DNA from: an uncultured Sphingobium sp.
GTDB taxonomy: Bacteria; Pseudomonadota; Alphaproteobacteria; Sphingomonadales; Sphingomonadaceae
Direction: 5' to 3'
Assembly (NCBI GenBank): GCA_946885845.1
Contig: CAMPHJ010000014.1
Location: 1-49,140, forward strand
Length of the DNA: 49,140 bases
Below the pieces are notes generated by a model. It saw only the letters and a list, made by a program, of their open reading frames with translations. It was not told the DNA's origin and did no database searches. Numbering within the stretch: position 1 is the stretch's first letter; each line of letters opens with the position of its first letter. Made by a program: the position numbers and the translations under genes. Below are positions 32,568-39,538 of this stretch, piece after piece.

Positions 32568-33315
32568 GACCAACATCCTGATATTGGGCGGCACGACAGA
32601 GGCAAGCGCCCTCGCCACCGCAGTCGCGCAACGTGGGATGCGCGCCGTCCTGAGCTATGCGGGACGCACCGAACGGCCGCGTGCGCAGCCGGTTCCGTTG
32701 CGCATCGGCGGCTTTGGCGGGGTGGACGGACTGGTCCACCATCTGCGGCAGGAACGGGTCACGCATCTGGTGGACGCCACCCACCCCTTCGCCGCGACGA
32801 TGAGCCGCCATGCTGCACAAGCGGCGCGGATCGCGGGGATAAATCACATCATGCTGACTCGCCCCCCATGGGAAGCGGGGCCGGGCGACCGCTGGAACCA
32901 CGTCCCCGACATTCCCGCCGCCGTCGCCGCGCTGGAAGGCGGCGCGCGGCGCGTGATGCTGGCGTTGGGACGGATGCATGTGGACGCCTTCGCTGATCAG
33001 CCCCAGCATGACTATCTGCTGCGCTTTGTAGACGCGCCGGACATTGCGCCCCGCTTGCCGAACCACCGGCTGATGGTGGATCGCGGGCCTTTCACACTGG
33101 CGGGCGACCTTGCGCTGATGCGGCAGCATCGGGTCGAACTGGTCGTCGCCAAAAATGCGGGCGGCACCGGCGCGCGGGCGAAACTGGACGCCGCGCGGGC
33201 GCTGGGCATAGCGGTGCTGATGATCGACCGGCCACCCTTGCCCGATGCGCAGACGACGCACAGCGTCGCGGACGTGGTCGACTGGCTGGATCATTCGGCC
33301 CAACGCGGGGTGTAG
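32566..33315 (+). CDS. cobK: precorrin-6A reductase, CobK
   Basis: The protein has 249 residues from ATG 32566. 'NILILGGTTEASALATAV', 'VDATHPFAATMSRHAAQAARIAGI', 'MLALGRMHVDAF' and 'VVAKNAGGTGARAKLDAARALGIAVLMIDRPPLP' are CobK/CbiJ signatures. NADPH-dependent reduction of precorrin-6A. It is the only plus-strand gene in this operon: its start codon overlaps that of cobL and its 3' end overlaps cobJ by 25 bases. No good ribosome binding site at normal distance; AGGGA lies about 12 bases upstream. Confidence 0.92.
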   Translation: MTNILILGGTTEASALATAVAQRGMRAVLSYAGRTERPRAQPVPLRIGGFGGVDGLVHHLRQERVTHLVDATHPFAATMSRHAAQAARIAGINHIMLTRPPWEAGPGDRWNHVPDIPAAVAALEGGARRVMLALGRMHVDAFADQPQHDYLLRFVDAPDIAPRLPNHRLMVDRGPFTLAGDLALMRQHRVELVVAKNAGGTGARAKLDAARALGIAVLMIDRPPLPDAQTTHSVADVVDWLDHSAQRGV

Positions 33316-34040
33316 AGGATGGGGCCGCTGGTGCGGTCGATCATGCGCGTGCGGCTAGATCCCACGATCACCATCGTGCGCATGTCGGCCATTTCGGGCG
33401 TGGCCTGATCCAATGTCATGATGCGCAGTTCCTCCTGCGGGGTCGACACGGCGCGCGCGAACAGGATCAGGCGACCGGCTTCGCAAGTTTCCCGCAGGAT
33501 GTCGATCGTCCGGGCAAATCCTTCGGGTCGCGAAATCGAACGCGGGTTGTAGAATGCCATGGCGAAATCCGCTTGCACGGCAAGCCGCAACCGCCGTTCG
33601 ATCAATGGCCAGGGTTTCAGATTGTCGGACAGGTTGATGGCGCAAAAATCATGGCCCAGCGGCGCGCCCGCCCGCGCGGCGGCGGCCAGCATCGCGGTAA
33701 TCCCCGGCAGGACGCGGATGTCGATTTCGCGCCATTCGCCAGGGCCAGACTCCAGCGCTTCGAACAGGGCGGACGCCATGGCGAAGACGCCGGGGTCGCC
33801 CGACGAAGCGACCACCACCCGATGGCCCCGCGCCGCCAGGTCCAGCGCATGCGCGGCGCGGTCCAACTCGACACGATTGTCCGAAGGATGCCGCATAAGG
33901 CCCGGCCTGTCGGCCACCCGCGCGACATAGGGCGCATAGCCAATAATGTCGGTCGCCTCATCCAGAGCCGCGCTGACCTCCGGCGTGATCAGCGTCTCCG
34001 CGCCGGGGCCAAGTCCTGCGACCGCCACCCATCCGCTCAT
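33291..34040 (-). CDS. cobJ: precorrin-3B C17-methyltransferase, CobJ
   Basis: The protein has 249 residues. 'VAVAGLGPGAETLITPEVSAALDEATDIIGYAPYVARV', 'HRVVVASSGDPGVFAMASALFEAL', 'LPGITAMLAAAARAGAPLGHDFCAINLSDNLKPW' and 'DFAMAFYNPRSISRP' identify it. SAM-dependent methylation at C-17 with ring contraction. Four-base overlap with cobI; its 3' end runs into cobK. Confidence 0.95.
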   Translation of the reverse strand: MSGWVAVAGLGPGAETLITPEVSAALDEATDIIGYAPYVARVADRPGLMRHPSDNRVELDRAAHALDLAARGHRVVVASSGDPGVFAMASALFEALESGPGEWREIDIRVLPGITAMLAAAARAGAPLGHDFCAINLSDNLKPWPLIERRLRLAVQADFAMAFYNPRSISRPEGFARTIDILRETCEAGRLILFARAVSTPQEELRIMTLDQATPEMADMRTMVIVGSSRTRMIDRTSGPILYTPRWAE

Positions 34041-34759
34041 GGCCGCCGCCCCTGCCCATGGATCAACAGGATCGAAAAATAGCCTGTGATCGCGTCTGCT
34101 TCGGCCAGCGGAGTGATCCGCTGGTCCGCCATGGTCGCATATTCGACCAGCCAGGCGCAGTCCTGCTTGCCCGCGATCTCGACCGCGCGGCGCAGCTTGG
34201 CAAGGTTGCGGCCGATCTTCATCACCACCAACGCATTGGTGTCATGAATGCGCCGCGCCAACTCATCCTCCGGCAGTGTCGCCATCAGCACGGTCAGCAC
34301 ATCGTCGCCCCAACTGATCGGCGTGCCGCTGGCCGTCCACGCGCCTGACATGCCGGTAATGCCCGGCACGATGCGCACCGGCGCATGGGCCGCCAGGCGG
34401 CTGTGCAGGTGCATGAAACTGCCGTAGAAAAACGGATCGCCCTCACACAGGACGACGACGTCTTCCCCTTGCGCCGCCAGCCCGTGCAGATGCGCTGCGC
34501 AATCGGCATAAAAGGGCGACAGACGGGCATTGTAACGGGGATCGGAGAATGGAATTTCCGTCGTCACCGGATATTCCATCGCATATTCGACAGCATCCGC
34601 GCGCAACATGCCCTCCACGATCCGGCGGGCATGGCCGGGCCGCCCCGCCTTGCGGAAATAGGCGATGTGGCGCGCCTCGCGGATCAGCCGGTCGGCCCGC
34701 ACGCTCATCAAATCCTGCGCGCCGGGGCCTAAACCCACGCCATGGATAGTGCCGCTCAT
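34037..34759 (-). CDS. cobI: precorrin-2 C20-methyltransferase, CobI
   Basis: The protein has 240 residues from ATG 34759, which overlaps the cobH stop (ATGA); the longer frame is a shadow of cobH. 'GTIHGVGLGPGAQDLMSVRADRLIREARHIAYFRKAG', 'VVVLCEGDPFFYGSFMHLHSRL' and 'VPGITGMSGAWTASGTPISWGDD' are typical. Methylates C-20 of precorrin-2. Confidence 0.94.
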   Translation of the reverse strand: MSGTIHGVGLGPGAQDLMSVRADRLIREARHIAYFRKAGRPGHARRIVEGMLRADAVEYAMEYPVTTEIPFSDPRYNARLSPFYADCAAHLHGLAAQGEDVVVLCEGDPFFYGSFMHLHSRLAAHAPVRIVPGITGMSGAWTASGTPISWGDDVLTVLMATLPEDELARRIHDTNALVVMKIGRNLAKLRRAVEIAGKQDCAWLVEYATMADQRITPLAEADAITGYFSILLIHGQGRRP

Positions 34760-35385
34760 TCGGCGGCGCTCGCAATTGCGTTGACCGCCGCGACCGTGAT
34801 CGCACTGCCGCCCAGTCTGCCCTCCACGATACAGCAAGGCACGGGCTGCACCCGCCACAGCGCCTCTTTCGATTCCGCCGCGCCGACGAAGCCGACCGGA
34901 CAACCGATGATCGCCGCCGGGCGTGGGCAGGCGGGGTCTTCCAGCATGTTGAGTAGGTGGAACAGCGCGGTCGGCGCATTGCCTATGGCGACCAGCGCGC
35001 CCGCCAGATGCGGTCGCCACAATTCCAACGCGGCGGCGGATCGCGTGTTCGACATCGCACGGGCAAGGCCGGGCACCTCTGGATCGTGCAGCGTGCAAAT
35101 GATCGAGTTGGCGGCGGGCAGGCGCGCGCGCGTGATTCCTTCGGACACCATGCGGGCGTCGCAAAGGACAGGCGCACCGTCATCCAGCGCCGCGATGGCG
35201 GCTTTGGCAAAGCCCGGCGAAAAGCGGATATGGGTTTCCAGGCTGACCAGCCCCGCCGCATGGATCATCCGCACGGCGATGCGTTCTTCCTCGCGTGAAA
35301 GGTGCGACAGGTCCGCCTCCGCGCGGATAGTGCGGAAGGATTGGCGATAAATGGCCGCCCCGTCGGTTTCATAGACATGCGGCAT
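34756..35385 (-). CDS. cobH: precorrin-8X methylmutase, CobH
   Basis: The protein has 209 residues from ATG 35385, overlapping the cobG stop by one base (TGATG). The catalytic His is in 'VRMIHAAGLVSLE' (His42, equivalent to His43 of characterised CobH). 'NTRSAAALELW' and 'GNAPTALFHLLNMLEDPACPRPAAIIGCPVGFVGAAESKEAL' are characteristic. Moves the C-11 methyl to C-12 to form hydrogenobyrinic acid. Confidence 0.95.
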   Translation of the reverse strand: MPHVYETDGAAIYRQSFRTIRAEADLSHLSREEERIAVRMIHAAGLVSLETHIRFSPGFAKAAIAALDDGAPVLCDARMVSEGITRARLPAANSIICTLHDPEVPGLARAMSNTRSAAALELWRPHLAGALVAIGNAPTALFHLLNMLEDPACPRPAAIIGCPVGFVGAAESKEALWRVQPVPCCIVEGRLGGSAITVAAVNAIASAAE

Positions 35386-36524
35386 CAATTTGCTCCGAAC
35401 AGGGCGATGATCTGAAGGGGGTTCAGCCCGGCGCGCACCGGCGGCGCACCGGCATGAGCATTCAACGCCAGGTCGAAAGCGCCGTCTCGCCCCGTCAGGA
35501 CGGTAGCGGCCTGCGCCGGACATGCGCAGCCCTTGGCGCATCCCGAAACATGCAGGTCGGCGACATGTGGAGCCAGCCGCGCCGCAAGATCGCGGGTGTT
35601 GACACTCGCCTGGGGACAGGCAGGCGCGCCGGGGCATGCACAGGTGCGCAGCAGGGGGTCGGCGGGATCGTCGGACGGCCCGTCGTCCCCTTCCAATATC
35701 AGGCCGCGCCAGGGGGTAAGGCGCACCGCATATGTCTTTTCACTCATCGCCATATGCAGGCTTTCGGCTTCGACCCGGCCAAATGGCGCGCCACTGAACC
35801 GACCAGGGCTGGCGGCGATGACGGCGGCGACATTGCGGGGCGGAGCAGGCCGCCGGTCGGCGCATTGGGGCAGCGGCGCGGCATGGCGGGCCATCCGTCC
35901 GGCCTGTCCGCCGCCGCTCGCGACGAACCATCGGGTGATCGCGATGATGTCATCGACCGCGCTTTCGGCGCTCGTCGCCGTGCCGCAATCCCGACCGTCG
36001 GCGCGCAGGATCAGCGCGCCCGCACCATCCCGCTCGATGCGGAAATCCGCCGGGCTGTGCGTCAGGGCCGGGGTGGAACCGGCATCGATGGCAAAGCCGA
36101 CCTTGGGCGGCAGGGCGGGCAATTCGCGCATCCGGTCGATCAACTCCAGGGCGATGGCTTCCGTGTCGTCGCCGGGGGTCCAGTCGGGGGTCAGGATCAC
36201 CGGGGCATGGGTCTCCCCCGCGCCGTCAGGATCGATCAGGCCGACCTCCGCCAGCGCGTGCGCCAACGGCGGATGGTCGCAATCGCGCACTCCCCGGATT
36301 TGCAGCCCGGCCCGATTGGTCAGGTCGATATGGCCGTTGCCAAAACGCAGCGCGGCGTCGCACAGGGCGAGTGTCTGGGCGCGGGTCATCCGCCCCAGAC
36401 GCGGTCGCACGCGGACCAACAGCCCATCGCCCGCCATCATCGGTTGCCACGCGCTGGGGCACCAACCCCGCACCACGGCACGGGGCGGTTGATCGGCGAA
36501 CGCACGCCGTGATCGGTCCTGCAC
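35385..36524 (-). CDS. cobG: precorrin-3B synthase, CobG
   Basis: The protein has 379 residues. GTG 36524 is chosen because GGAGGG lies 8 bases upstream; ATG 36551 would overlap that site. Sulphite/nitrite-reductase-like fold, with iron-sulphur cluster Cys in 'TCACPGAPACPQAS' and 'SGCAKGCACP'. CobG hydroxylates precorrin-3A with O2, the defining step of the aerobic pathway. First gene of a unit led by a cobalamin riboswitch. Confidence 0.92.
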   Translation of the reverse strand: MQDRSRRAFADQPPRAVVRGWCPSAWQPMMAGDGLLVRVRPRLGRMTRAQTLALCDAALRFGNGHIDLTNRAGLQIRGVRDCDHPPLAHALAEVGLIDPDGAGETHAPVILTPDWTPGDDTEAIALELIDRMRELPALPPKVGFAIDAGSTPALTHSPADFRIERDGAGALILRADGRDCGTATSAESAVDDIIAITRWFVASGGGQAGRMARHAAPLPQCADRRPAPPRNVAAVIAASPGRFSGAPFGRVEAESLHMAMSEKTYAVRLTPWRGLILEGDDGPSDDPADPLLRTCACPGAPACPQASVNTRDLAARLAPHVADLHVSGCAKGCACPAQAATVLTGRDGAFDLALNAHAGAPPVRAGLNPLQIIALFGAN

Positions 36525-36679
36525 TTTTCCAGCCCTCCAGACGCCAAGCAACGATGGCGGCGGCGTACCGGCGTGGCGGACAGCCGCACGCCAGCACAGC
36601 CGCAGCCGCGCAAAATTTCGTCGCTCAAACGGAGAACCGAGCCGTGACCATCCCCTGGATCATGGCAAGAGCGACCTTT

Positions 36680-36872
36680 GCGTCGGCAGGTCTCCTGGCT
36701 TGCGGGTCAATGCAGGGACACGGGCCTTCCCGGATTTCTCCAGTGGCTGATCACCCGTCAGGCGATCGTCCGTATCTCGCTCACCGCTCACAGTTGCAGG
36801 GACAGCCACGGATTAGGGAGCAAGCTCCCGCACCGCGTTCCCAATTAAGCCCCCGAAGGGACACCGACGCGA
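36680..36872 (-). ncRNA. cobalamin riboswitch upstream of cobG
   Basis: On the minus strand it contains the invariant pieces of the adenosylcobalamin riboswitch: 'GGCTGTCCCTGCAACTGT' (near 36800-36816), 'GAGCGGTGAGCGAGATA' following it, and the B12 box 'GCCAGGAGACCTGCCG' at 36699-36684. It lies about 160 bases upstream of the cobG GTG, the rest forming the expression platform. High B12 should switch off the cob operon. Confidence 0.9.
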
Positions 36873-37011
36873 TCGATGGACCGGCTAGCCGATCCGCTTC
36901 GCCTCATAGGGCGATCGTCGGGCAAAGGAAAGGGGGATGGGCCGCGCTGTCTCTTGCGTCCGTTCTGCCGCCCCACTAGTCCCTTGCCGAATAAGGATAA
37001 GGGAGAGAGAA

Positions 37012-37875
37012 ATGACAGAACTCAGCTTCGAATTGACGAGCCGGTTTCTGGAAACCGCAAATGGTCGGCTACATTATCATGAAGCAGGGTCGGGTCCGGC
37101 TCTCTTGCTGCTCCACGGGTCCGGTCCCGGCGTGACCGGCTGGGCCAATTTCGCAGGCAATCTGCCTCTCTTTGCGCGTCATTTCCGCACCATCATCCTC
37201 GACGCGCCCGGCTATGGGAAAAGCGATCCAGTCGATGGCGATCCCGTTACCGTGGCGCGCGATGCGGTCGTGGCGCTTATGGACGGCCTGCGCATTGATC
37301 GCGCCCACGTCATCGGCAACAGCTATGGCGGAATTGTGGGCGGTCACCTGGCCGCGGCACACCCGGATCGCGTACTGCGCTATATCACCATTGGCGGCGT
37401 CGGGTTCAACATCACATCGACCTTCCCCAATGAAGGGCTGACGCGGCTGGTCGATTTCATCGAAAATCCCACCCGTGACAATATCGTCGCTTGGCTGGAA
37501 TCCATGGTCTTCGATAAATCGATCATCACCGATGAATTGATCGACATCCGGTACAAGGCGGCGCTGGAACCGGTGACGATGGCCAGCAGCCGCAAAATGT
37601 ACACGCGCTCAGCCCTTGATTTCATCGCCCAGACGATGACCGGCCCCGCGGTTTCGCAGCGGATCGACTATCTGGGCCGGATACAGGCGCCTACGCTGAT
37701 CACCTGGGGCCGCGATGACAAGGTCAGCCCTCTGGACGGCGCTCTATTGCCCATGCGCGTGATTCCGAACGCGGAACTGCACGTCTTCCCCCGGTGCGGC
37801 CATTGGGCCATGATCGAATGCAAGGAACGGTTCGAAACGCTGGCGCTGGGCTTCCTGCTCGGTGGCGGGGATTAG
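37012..37875 (+). CDS. alpha/beta hydrolase resembling meta-cleavage product hydrolases
   Basis: The protein has 287 residues; ATG 37012 follows GGGAGAG. 'LLLLHGSGPGVTGWANF' is the oxyanion region typical of BphD/MhpC-type C-C hydrolases. Nucleophile Ser104 in 'IGNSYGG', Asp in 'TWGRDDKVSP' (235/236) and His264 in 'CGHWAMIE' complete the triad. These enzymes split ring-fission products of aromatic degradation, but no ring-cleavage dioxygenase is in the window, so the substrate is open. It is divergent from the cobG riboswitch and ends in a palindromic repeat. Confidence 0.8.
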   Translation: MTELSFELTSRFLETANGRLHYHEAGSGPALLLLHGSGPGVTGWANFAGNLPLFARHFRTIILDAPGYGKSDPVDGDPVTVARDAVVALMDGLRIDRAHVIGNSYGGIVGGHLAAAHPDRVLRYITIGGVGFNITSTFPNEGLTRLVDFIENPTRDNIVAWLESMVFDKSIITDELIDIRYKAALEPVTMASSRKMYTRSALDFIAQTMTGPAVSQRIDYLGRIQAPTLITWGRDDKVSPLDGALLPMRVIPNAELHVFPRCGHWAMIECKERFETLALGFLLGGGD

Positions 37876-37876
37876 A

Positions 37877-37922
37877 GCATCGCGCGGAAAAGTAGGAACC
37901 GGTGTTCCGCGACAAGCGATGC
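37877..37922. repeat. REP-like palindromic element
   Basis: GCATCGC (37877-37883) pairs with GCGATGC (37916-37922), CGCGGAA (37883-37889) with TTCCGCG (37905-37911), and GGAAC with GTTCC at the centre around CGGT. This nested hairpin immediately after the hydrolase stop resembles the short dispersed palindromes common between genes in sphingomonads and Rhizobiales. Might also end transcription. Confidence 0.6.
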
Positions 37923-37993
37923 GACAACAAAGAATTGGCGACTATGCACTTTACAAACCTAGCGAGTTCGCTCCAGCTTGGCGAGCGCGCTTT

Positions 37994-38122
37994 CTAGTTG
38001 TGGCGGTCGGGCGGATAGATCATTCCCGGCTTGATGCGATCTTGTTTCAAGGCCGCCGTGAGAAAATCTATAAACGTTTGCCGCTCATATCGGGTGAGGT
38101 CCGGTTTGTCGGTCCAACTCAC
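37994..38122 (-). CDS. very small protein, 42 residues, coupled to the preceding small gene
   Basis: GTG 38122 overlaps the stop of the 43-residue gene (GTGA), with GGAG eight bases upstream. The product begins V/M-SWTDKPDLTRYERQTFIDFL and ends 'IKPGMIYPPDRHN'. Composition is that of a real small soluble protein (charged helix, no low complexity), not a random frame. No family recognised. Translational coupling suggests that the two small proteins act together. Confidence 0.55.
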   Translation of the reverse strand: MSWTDKPDLTRYERQTFIDFLTAALKQDRIKPGMIYPPDRHN

Positions 38123-38250
38123 TCCGGCTTCTCCACCGGTTTATGCTTCACGACCTTCACCAGCCTCTCTTTGAAGTGCTGCGGGTCATCGTCCGTCTCT
38201 AGCTCGCGGGCGGCTTCCTTGAACTTGTCGAGTTGGGTTTTCTCTTCCAT
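38119..38250 (-). CDS. small conserved-type protein, 43 residues
   Basis: ATG 38250 has AAGGAG upstream at 4-5 bases. 'MEEKTQLDKFKEAARELETDDDPQHFKERLVKVVKHKPVEKPE' resembles a small acidic/basic protein that recurs in alphaproteobacteria, function unknown. It lies 41 bases after bluB on the same strand and may be cotranscribed with the cobalamin unit or have its own promoter. Confidence 0.7.
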   Translation of the reverse strand: MEEKTQLDKFKEAARELETDDDPQHFKERLVKVVKHKPVEKPE

Positions 38251-38291
38251 GCCTCTCCTTACGAAAAGGCCGGAGGCTGCGATGCTTTCGT

Positions 38292-38930
38292 CTAACGCCT
38301 TACGACTACCGAATGCCAGTCGGTGCGCTGTTCCCAGCCGCGCCGCTCCAGTTCGGGTACGTCTTCCTCGCTCATCGCCTTGCCCAGGCACAGCAGGCCC
38401 AGGCATTCCCAGCCCCTGGGAATATCAAGCATCGCGTCCACGCGTTCGGATTCCAGGATCGACACCCAACCCATGCCGATGCCACGCGTGCGCGCCGCCA
38501 GCCATAATGTGTGGACCGCCATGACGCAGCTGTAACGGCGCGCTTCGGGCATGGTGACCGCGCCCAGATGATGGCCGGTATCGGTGCCCTCGTCGCAATA
38601 GACCGCGAACAATATCGGCGCCTCGCGAAGGCCATGCAATTTCAGGCTGCGATACAGCCGGTCCTGCTCGCCTTGATATTCCTTGCCCGCTTCACCAACC
38701 TGCCCGTCGACATGGGCGGCCAGCCGCTCGCGCAGTGCAGGCGTGTCGATCCGCACGAAACGCCACGGCTGGGACAGGCCGACCGACGGCGCGCGATGCG
38801 CCATGCTGATCAGCCATTCGACATCGGCTTCATTGATGGGGTCGGTCAGGAAATGGCGAACATCCCGCCGCGCCCGCACCAACTGCTCGAACCGCGCGCT
38901 GTCGATGGGGGTGATGGCGGGGCCGCTCAT
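38292..38930 (-). CDS. bluB: 5,6-dimethylbenzimidazole synthase, BluB
   Basis: The protein has 212 residues. Nitroreductase-fold flavoenzyme with 'RRDVRHFLTDPI', 'MAHRAPSVGLSQPWRFVRI' and 'AVHTLWLAARTRGIGMGWVSIL', matching BluB. It breaks down FMNH2 with O2 to make the lower ligand of B12. Two bases after cobO in the same unit; the product feeds CobT, encoded at the window's end. Confidence 0.93.
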   Translation of the reverse strand: MSGPAITPIDSARFEQLVRARRDVRHFLTDPINEADVEWLISMAHRAPSVGLSQPWRFVRIDTPALRERLAAHVDGQVGEAGKEYQGEQDRLYRSLKLHGLREAPILFAVYCDEGTDTGHHLGAVTMPEARRYSCVMAVHTLWLAARTRGIGMGWVSILESERVDAMLDIPRGWECLGLLCLGKAMSEEDVPELERRGWEQRTDWHSVVVRR

Positions 38931-38932
38931 GG

Positions 38933-39538
38933 TTAATATTCAATCCCCGCCTGCGCCTTCACACCCGACCGGAAGGGGTGCTTCACCAACGTCATTTCCG
39001 TGACTAAATCCGCTGCTTCAATCAGGGTTTCGGGCGCATTGCGACCGGTGATGATGACATGCTTCATTTCATCACGCGCCCTCACGGCTTCCAAAACCTC
39101 TTCCAAAGGCAAATAGTCGTAGCGCAGGGCAATATTGAGCTCATCTGCCAGCACCATATCATAGGACGGGTCGGCGATCATCCTCTTCACCTCATTCCAC
39201 GCAGTTCGGGTCAGCGCTATGTCACGCTCACGATCCTGCGTGTTCCAGGTAAAACCTTCGCCCATCGGCTTAAAGTCCACCTGTTCGGGGAAAGCATCGA
39301 ACACCGCCTTCTCCCCGGTCGTCATTGCGCCCTTCACAAATTGGACGACACCGACCCTCCTGCCATGGCCGATCGCGCGGACGACCATGCCCAGCGCGGC
39401 CGTCGTCTTGCCCTTGCCTTTGCCAGTATGGACGATCAGCAGCCCCTTTTCCTGTGTTTTGGTCGCCATGATCTTGTCATGAGCGGCCTGCTTTTTTTTC
39501 ATCTTTTCGGCATGTTGTTCAGGGGTGCGTTCGATCAT
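38933..39538 (-). CDS. cobO: cob(I)yrinic acid a,c-diamide adenosyltransferase, CobO
   Basis: The protein has 201 residues. ATG 39538 overlaps the cobN stop (ATGA), so the longer frame is rejected. P-loop 'GKGKGKTT' (39-46), 'VVQFVKGAMTTGE', 'YDMVLADELNIALRYDYLPLEEV' and 'HVIITGRNAPETLIEAADLVTEM' identify the CobO/BtuR family. Attaches the adenosyl group to the reduced corrinoid. Confidence 0.94.
   Translation of the reverse strand: MIERTPEQHAEKMKKKQAAHDKIMATKTQEKGLLIVHTGKGKGKTTAALGMVVRAIGHGRRVGVVQFVKGAMTTGEKAVFDAFPEQVDFKPMGEGFTWNTQDRERDIALTRTAWNEVKRMIADPSYDMVLADELNIALRYDYLPLEEVLEAVRARDEMKHVIITGRNAPETLIEAADLVTEMTLVKHPFRSGVKAQAGIEY

Noticed and set aside
36524..36551. ATG at 36551 as the cobG start
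   Set aside because: The GGAGGG ribosome binding site lies downstream of this ATG and is correctly spaced for GTG 36524.
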